A stretch of DNA of 64,000 bases from the NCBI RefSeq assembly GCF_000372965.1, contig NZ_KB890026.1, positions 1 through 64,000 on the forward strand, read 5' to 3'. This document shows, piece by piece, positions 60,974-64,000 of this stretch; positions within the stretch are counted from its first letter, which is position 1; each line of letters begins with the position of its first letter. Both the position numbers and the translations under genes were made by a program. Below the pieces are notes generated by a model. The model was not told where the DNA came from and did no database searches. It saw only the letters and a program-made list of their open reading frames with translations. Source of the DNA: Hoeflea sp. 108 (GTDB lineage Bacteria > Pseudomonadota > Alphaproteobacteria > Rhizobiales > Rhizobiaceae).

Positions 60974-61423
60974 CTATGCCTTGGTCTTCCGCGGGGCTCG
61001 CTTCGCAGGCGTCTTCTCGGCAGGCTTGCGACCAAGGCCGAGTTCCTTCGCCAGCTGTGAACGCTGTGCGGCATATTTGGCGGCTACCATCGGATAGTCT
61101 GCGGGCAGGCCCCATTTGGCGCGATATTGATCCGGAGTAAGCCCACGGATCGATAGGTGGCGCCTCAGCGTCTTGTAATGCTTTCCGTCCTCAAGGCTGA
61201 TGAGATAGTCGGGCGTGATTGTCTTCTTGATTTGGACCCGCGGCGTCGGCGGTACTTCCGCTGGGACTGCTGCAGCGACCAGAGTGCTGATGCTCGTGTG
61301 AATTTGGGCAATCAAACCTGGCAAATCCCCGGCGGGAATGGGGTTATTGGAAACATAGGCCGATACGATGTCGGCGGTCAGCTCAATCAGCTGATCATTC
61401 GGTTTGGACAATACTTCGGTCAT
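60974..61423 (-). CDS. Ros/MucR-family regulator lacking the zinc Cys pair
   Basis: A 149-residue MucR-type regulator. N-terminal oligomerisation region LIELTADIVSAYVSNNPIPA GDLPGLI, then the zinc-finger-like DNA-binding domain LISLEDGKHYKTLRRHLSIR GLTPDQYRAKWGLPADYPMV (two parts) and a basic tail. In classical Ros/MucR the finger carries CxxC before the recognition helix; here those positions are not Cys, as in Mesorhizobium homologues shown to fold without zinc. MucR proteins silence AT-rich promoters, including on acquired DNA. It sits alone inside prophage debris and looks intact. Confidence 0.87.
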   Translation of the reverse strand: MTEVLSKPNDQLIELTADIVSAYVSNNPIPAGDLPGLIAQIHTSISTLVAAAVPAEVPPTPRVQIKKTITPDYLISLEDGKHYKTLRRHLSIRGLTPDQYRAKWGLPADYPMVAAKYAAQRSQLAKELGLGRKPAEKTPAKRAPRKTKA

Positions 61424-61506
61424 TAGATTTCTCCGGCTATATCTCCCCGCTGAAATTCGGGTAGCCGAGATTTCGTTCCTGCGAAAGCAAAAATGTTGGT
61501 GCTCTG

Positions 61507-61880
61507 ATGGTCGGCTTCTACGACGAGATGGCAGACATGGCGTGGGAACTTCTCGCGCCTGAACACGAAGGCGGGTTAGGGCACGGTATCGTCCAGTTGA
61601 AGCGCGTCACCACAGCACCGTGGCCGGACGAATGGACGCCGGGAGTGGAGACTCTCGCGACTTGGCCACTGTCGGCAACGGCCAAGAGACTGCACCAACG
61701 CTACGAGAATGGCGTACTGATCGTCCAGGCCGGCGACATGGTGACGTTGGCGATGCCGGAGGTTGAACCCCAGATCACCGACAAGCTAGTCATTGATGGC
61801 GCTGAACGTGCCATCACGAACCTAACACCGATTCCGCCGGCAGGAACGTCGTGGTTTGGAAGGCGTCGTGCGCCGCCTAG
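61507..61880 (+). pseudogene. Phage structural hypothetical protein, frameshifted near the C-terminus
   Basis: MVGFYDEMADMAWELLAPEH opens a frame with LSATAKRLHQRYENGVLIVQ AGDMVTLAMPEVEPQITDKL VIDG (parts), a conserved small protein of Mu-like and gene-transfer-type phage structural modules. The expected ending (VVVWKASCAA, stop at 61880) is in a different frame from about 61845, so one base is missing or extra. The downstream plus-strand frame to 62073 is not family-like. Confidence 0.6.
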
Positions 61881-62050
61881 GAATAGGCCGCACTTGCAAT
61901 CAAATACGCCACCAGTGCTAGCGCGAGTAAAAATTGCATCGTCATTGATGGTGCATTCGCTTGTCTTAATGCTCAAACGCCTATCACCTCGCGAGCGGGT
62001 AGAACAGCTTATCCCGAAAACGGTCGTAGAGTGGAAGGCGCGCGGGCGGC

Positions 62051-62206
62051 TTAGGGCTTCAAGTTGCGCCTGACTTCTTCGACTTCTTCGCGAGCAGGCG
62101 TGTCTGGGTTCTGTGCCGGATTGTCGCGAGTATCCCTAACGGGTTTCTCTTTCGCCGGATCTGGCTTGGGCTTAGGCCGCTTCTCCGTCTTCACATGTTT
62201 GGTCAC
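62051..62206 (-). CDS. Small charged protein (51 aa) with GTG start
   Basis: AAAAGGAGA stands 9 bases before a GTG at 62206. The product (start MTKHVKTEKRPKPKPDPAKE, end REEVEEVRRNLKP) is built of Lys/Pro/Glu/Arg, predicted disordered then helical. The good ribosome binding site and uninterrupted frame support a real gene although no family is known to me. It is divergent from the phage head-protein fragment at 62263. Confidence 0.5.
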   Translation of the reverse strand: MTKHVKTEKRPKPKPDPAKEKPVRDTRDNPAQNPDTPAREEVEEVRRNLKP

Positions 62207-62262
62207 GGGTCCGATCTCCTTTTGAGATCGACCAACCCGTTGACCACAACGATGGTTCCCCG

Positions 62263-62445
62263 ATGCTTGTTCCTCTGACGCCTAGGCAGCGGCTGGAAAT
62301 CCTCGCCAGCCAGTTCGAGCCTCTATTGCGTGCTGCCTTCATGGAGGCGATTGAGGATATCAGGTCGCAGGGCGTCTTGCGCCGGATTCTTGAGCGTCTG
62401 GAGCGTGGTGACATCGCCGGCGCCCTGGATGGCCTGAACCTCGAG
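62263..62445 (+). pseudogene. N-terminal fragment of a Mu-like phage head protein
   Basis: MLVPLTPRQRLEILASQFEP LLRAAFMEAIEDIRSQGVLR (two parts) followed by RRILERLERGDIAGALDGLN resembles the N-terminus of phage minor head (Mu F-like) proteins, in which such a segment precedes a much larger domain. Similarity ends at about 62445, where the minus-strand tail-protein fragment starts. Confidence 0.55.
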
Positions 62446-62520
62446 TCTCAGAACCCAATCGACCAAGTCGACAAACCCAAACCGATCGCTCTCAAATGTC
62501 CCGACACCAACGGGGGAGCA

Positions 62521-62844
62521 GCCGAGGTAGATCATGTCCCCGAGGTCGGCGCCGTTGATGACCAGGATCACGTCACCCAAGTCCGCCGGCACCGCAACGC
62601 TGGGGTTGGCCCGCGACAGCGTTGGCATCGCGTCTGTCGGCGCCATAAGCGACGCCCGGAGGAAGCCCGTATCAACTGGCGCAAGCTGGTTCAGTTGCGA
62701 CACCAACTCCTGGGCGGCTTGCTTGACCAACATCGCCGGTGCCCCCGGTGCGACCTACACACTGGTGGCCCGTGACGCGACCAGGAGCATTTCCGTCACG
62801 CGATCGGCAACTTCGAGAGCGAGCAGGAACGCTATCACCGGCAT
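62521..62844 (-). pseudogene. Phage gp10-like neck/tail protein fragment
   Basis: The minus strand reads MPVIAFLLALEVADRVTEML LVASRATSV, an amber codon near 62757, then VAPGAPAMLVKQAAQELVSQ LNQLAPVDTGFLRASLMAPT. VDTGxLRxS is the hallmark of HK97 gp10-like proteins. After DLGDMIYLG the sequence is unrelated. A stop codon and a lost C-terminus make it a remnant, inverted relative to the neighbouring head-protein fragment. Confidence 0.58.
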
Positions 62845-62955
62845 CTGGCCGATGCGCGCCGCAGGCTCGCATCCTTCCGTCAGCCGTGTTACCGATCTGA
62901 TGTCCTCTTACTTCTTCTCGCTGGATCAGCCCGTCATGGTGTGGAGCACAGACAC

Positions 62956-63081
62956 TCAGTTGCGCTTGTGCGGCTTGCGGTGGTTGACCACGGTGGCCGG
63001 CGTGACCCTGCCTGTGGCCTTGCAACCCTGGCACATTGGCTCCCTGGCGAGTTGCACCTTGCGAGCCTTGAGCCACACCTT
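62956..63081 (-). pseudogene. HNH endonuclease fragment (second copy)
   Basis: Forty-one residues: KVWLKARKVQLAREPMCQGC KATGRVTPATVVNHRKPHKR N then TGA. CQGC and GRVTPATVVNH match the first half of phage HNH endonucleases; the downstream Cys pair is missing. The same region of the same family is preserved, in worse condition, at 11043-11227. Confidence 0.6.
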
Positions 63082-63227
63082 CAGCCCATATCAGCGGCGG
63101 TAGATTTGAGCCTCAGGACTACGTCTTCGGGGCATGTATTCCTCTCGCCGGTTTGAGCGGTCGATTGGGTGAAGGGAACTCTCTGGCGTGCAGACTGTTG
63201 ATTCCGGTCATCTAAGGAGATAGTCCG

Positions 63228-63368
63228 ATGAACAGCAACACGGGCGTGTACGTGGCACTTGCCGCCCTGGCTTTCGCGGTCATCGCGATGTTCACATTGG
63301 GAATAGTGGACCTGGCGCACCGTCCCGGCCCCACCAAGGAAGCTACCCAGGTAGCGGCCGGCAAATGA
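63228..63368 (+). CDS. Small membrane protein (46 aa)
   Basis: TAAGGAGA lies 8 bases before the ATG at 63228. The product (MNSNTGVYVALAALAFAVIA MFTLGIVDLAHRPGP, two parts) has a single transmembrane segment at residues 6-27 and a polar tail. It resembles tiny membrane proteins frequent beside stress genes in rhizobia; function unknown. Confidence 0.6.
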   Translation: MNSNTGVYVALAALAFAVIAMFTLGIVDLAHRPGPTKEATQVAAGK

Positions 63369-63703
63369 GGCATCGTGCCTCACCGACCTCGATGTGCGGT
63401 GCTCCCGCCATCCGGTAAACGACACTCGCGGTCCCTGCGGAGCGTATGCGGCGGAAGTAATCCGGCATTCCCGTCCCGGCGCCCAAAGGCCACAACCTGA
63501 GTGGCCTGCACGCCAGTGCCCGCGCGCCTGAGGGGTCGCGGGCACCGCCCAACAGGCGAGGACCCGATTGGTTCCGGATTCGATGCTCTTTCGCCCGAAA
63601 AACAAAAGAATAGACGAGCGACTCGAAGGATCTAGGCAGGAACATGCAACAGGTTGCATCGTTTGCGTTTGGCAGATTTAGACCGTCGATAGGAGAAATC
63701 CTC
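63369..63703. other. No recognisable gene
   Basis: About 330 bases between the small membrane protein and the DUF305 gene. Minus-strand frames here are rich in Arg/Ser/Gly without motifs and appear non-coding. Confidence 0.35.
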
Positions 63704-64000
63704 ATGAGGACGCCATATCTCGGATTGGCCTTCAACTTGGTGCTGAGCGCCATTGATCATGTTTGCGATGATCGATACAAGCGCGGATTTCTACAATAAC
63801 ATCAACATGGTCTATATGACGTTGACGATGTTGGCGCCGATGGCCCTGCTGATGCTCGCGACCATGGGACATATGTACCAACGACGGGCGCTCAATGCCG
63901 TACTTTATGTCGGCTTGATCTCTATCTTTATCGTTTCCCTAATATTCATCCGCGGCCAGCGCTATGTCGGCGACGAGCAATTCCTGCGCTCGATGATCCC
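63704..64000 (+). CDS. DUF305-type membrane protein, cut by the window edge, apparent frameshift
   Basis: AGGAG lies 8 bases before ATG 63704, which opens MRTPYLGLAFNLVLSA. From about 63755 the sequence continues in another frame (MFAMIDTSADFYNNINMVYM TLTMLAPMALLMLATMGHMY, two parts; ISIFIVSLIFIRGQRYVGDE), ending in QFLRSMIP at the window edge. The membrane helices followed by DEQFLRSMIPH are typical of membrane-anchored DUF305 proteins, often linked to copper and envelope stress. Translation could alternatively start at ATG 63759 and avoid the shift. Confidence 0.72.

Noticed and set aside
1..64000. CRISPR arrays, tRNA or rRNA genes and complete insertion sequences
   Set aside because: No regularly spaced direct repeats, no tRNA cloverleaf or rRNA signature, and no intact transposase with terminal repeats were recognised by eye.

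Overview
The window looks like an accessory replicon or island of a high-GC alphaproteobacterium, most likely Hyphomicrobiales (Rhizobium/Mesorhizobium type). The reasons are Ti-type conjugal transfer genes with a Ti-like oriT, DUF736, cysteine-less Ros/MucR regulators, a rhizobial ROSE-type RNA thermometer and malonate (mat) genes under a MatR-like regulator. No chromosomal core genes, rRNA, tRNA or replication initiator were seen.

Layout: 1-2.1 kb holds a decayed membrane gene, DUF736 and a WGR-domain gene. 2.2-9.9 kb is a Ti-type transfer block (traG-traD-traC leftward, traA-traF-traB rightward, oriT between them). 9.9-11.4 kb has no intact gene but contains a dead HNH endonuclease. 12.3-28.9 kb is one leftward operon-like array of 14 genes: GntR regulator, rhodanese, peptide-type ABC importer, alpha/beta hydrolase, acyl-CoA synthetase, CocE-like hydrolase, M20 amidohydrolase, malonyl-CoA decarboxylase, malonyl-CoA synthetase and a MalY/PatB-type C-S lyase. 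30.0-38.4 kb is a rightward sugar cluster (LacI, xylose isomerase, TIM-barrel isomerase, Gfo/Idh dehydrogenase, ribose-type ABC transporter). Its last two genes carry many single-base insertions in about 0.9 kb. 38.5-43.6 kb has small stress and hypothetical genes, including two Hsp20 genes behind a ROSE element. 43.8-51.6 kb holds LysR and MerR regulators and a pyruvate dehydrogenase operon (E1, E2, lipoyl-E3) facing an Lrp-type regulator.

52-63 kb is a patchwork of fossils. It holds a dead mucR, a second decayed tra module (traA tail, traF, traB) fused to a ParB-like stub, scraps of a plasmid helicase/methylase and of a DUF1344 gene, and several Mu-like prophage structural fragments. Interspersed are intact genes: a ParST-like RES/Xre toxin-antitoxin pair, a UvrD-like helicase, a MucR regulator and small proteins. 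The right edge cuts a DUF305 gene.

The most interesting system is the 16.7 kb operon. Its regulator has an operator close to the known MatR site, and its enzymes include deacylation, C-S lyase, rhodanese and malonate-to-acetyl-CoA steps, but no malonate carrier is present. This would fit uptake of an N-malonylated, sulfur-linked amino acid conjugate (a plant detoxification product) followed by intracellular release and use of malonate. That substrate is an inference.
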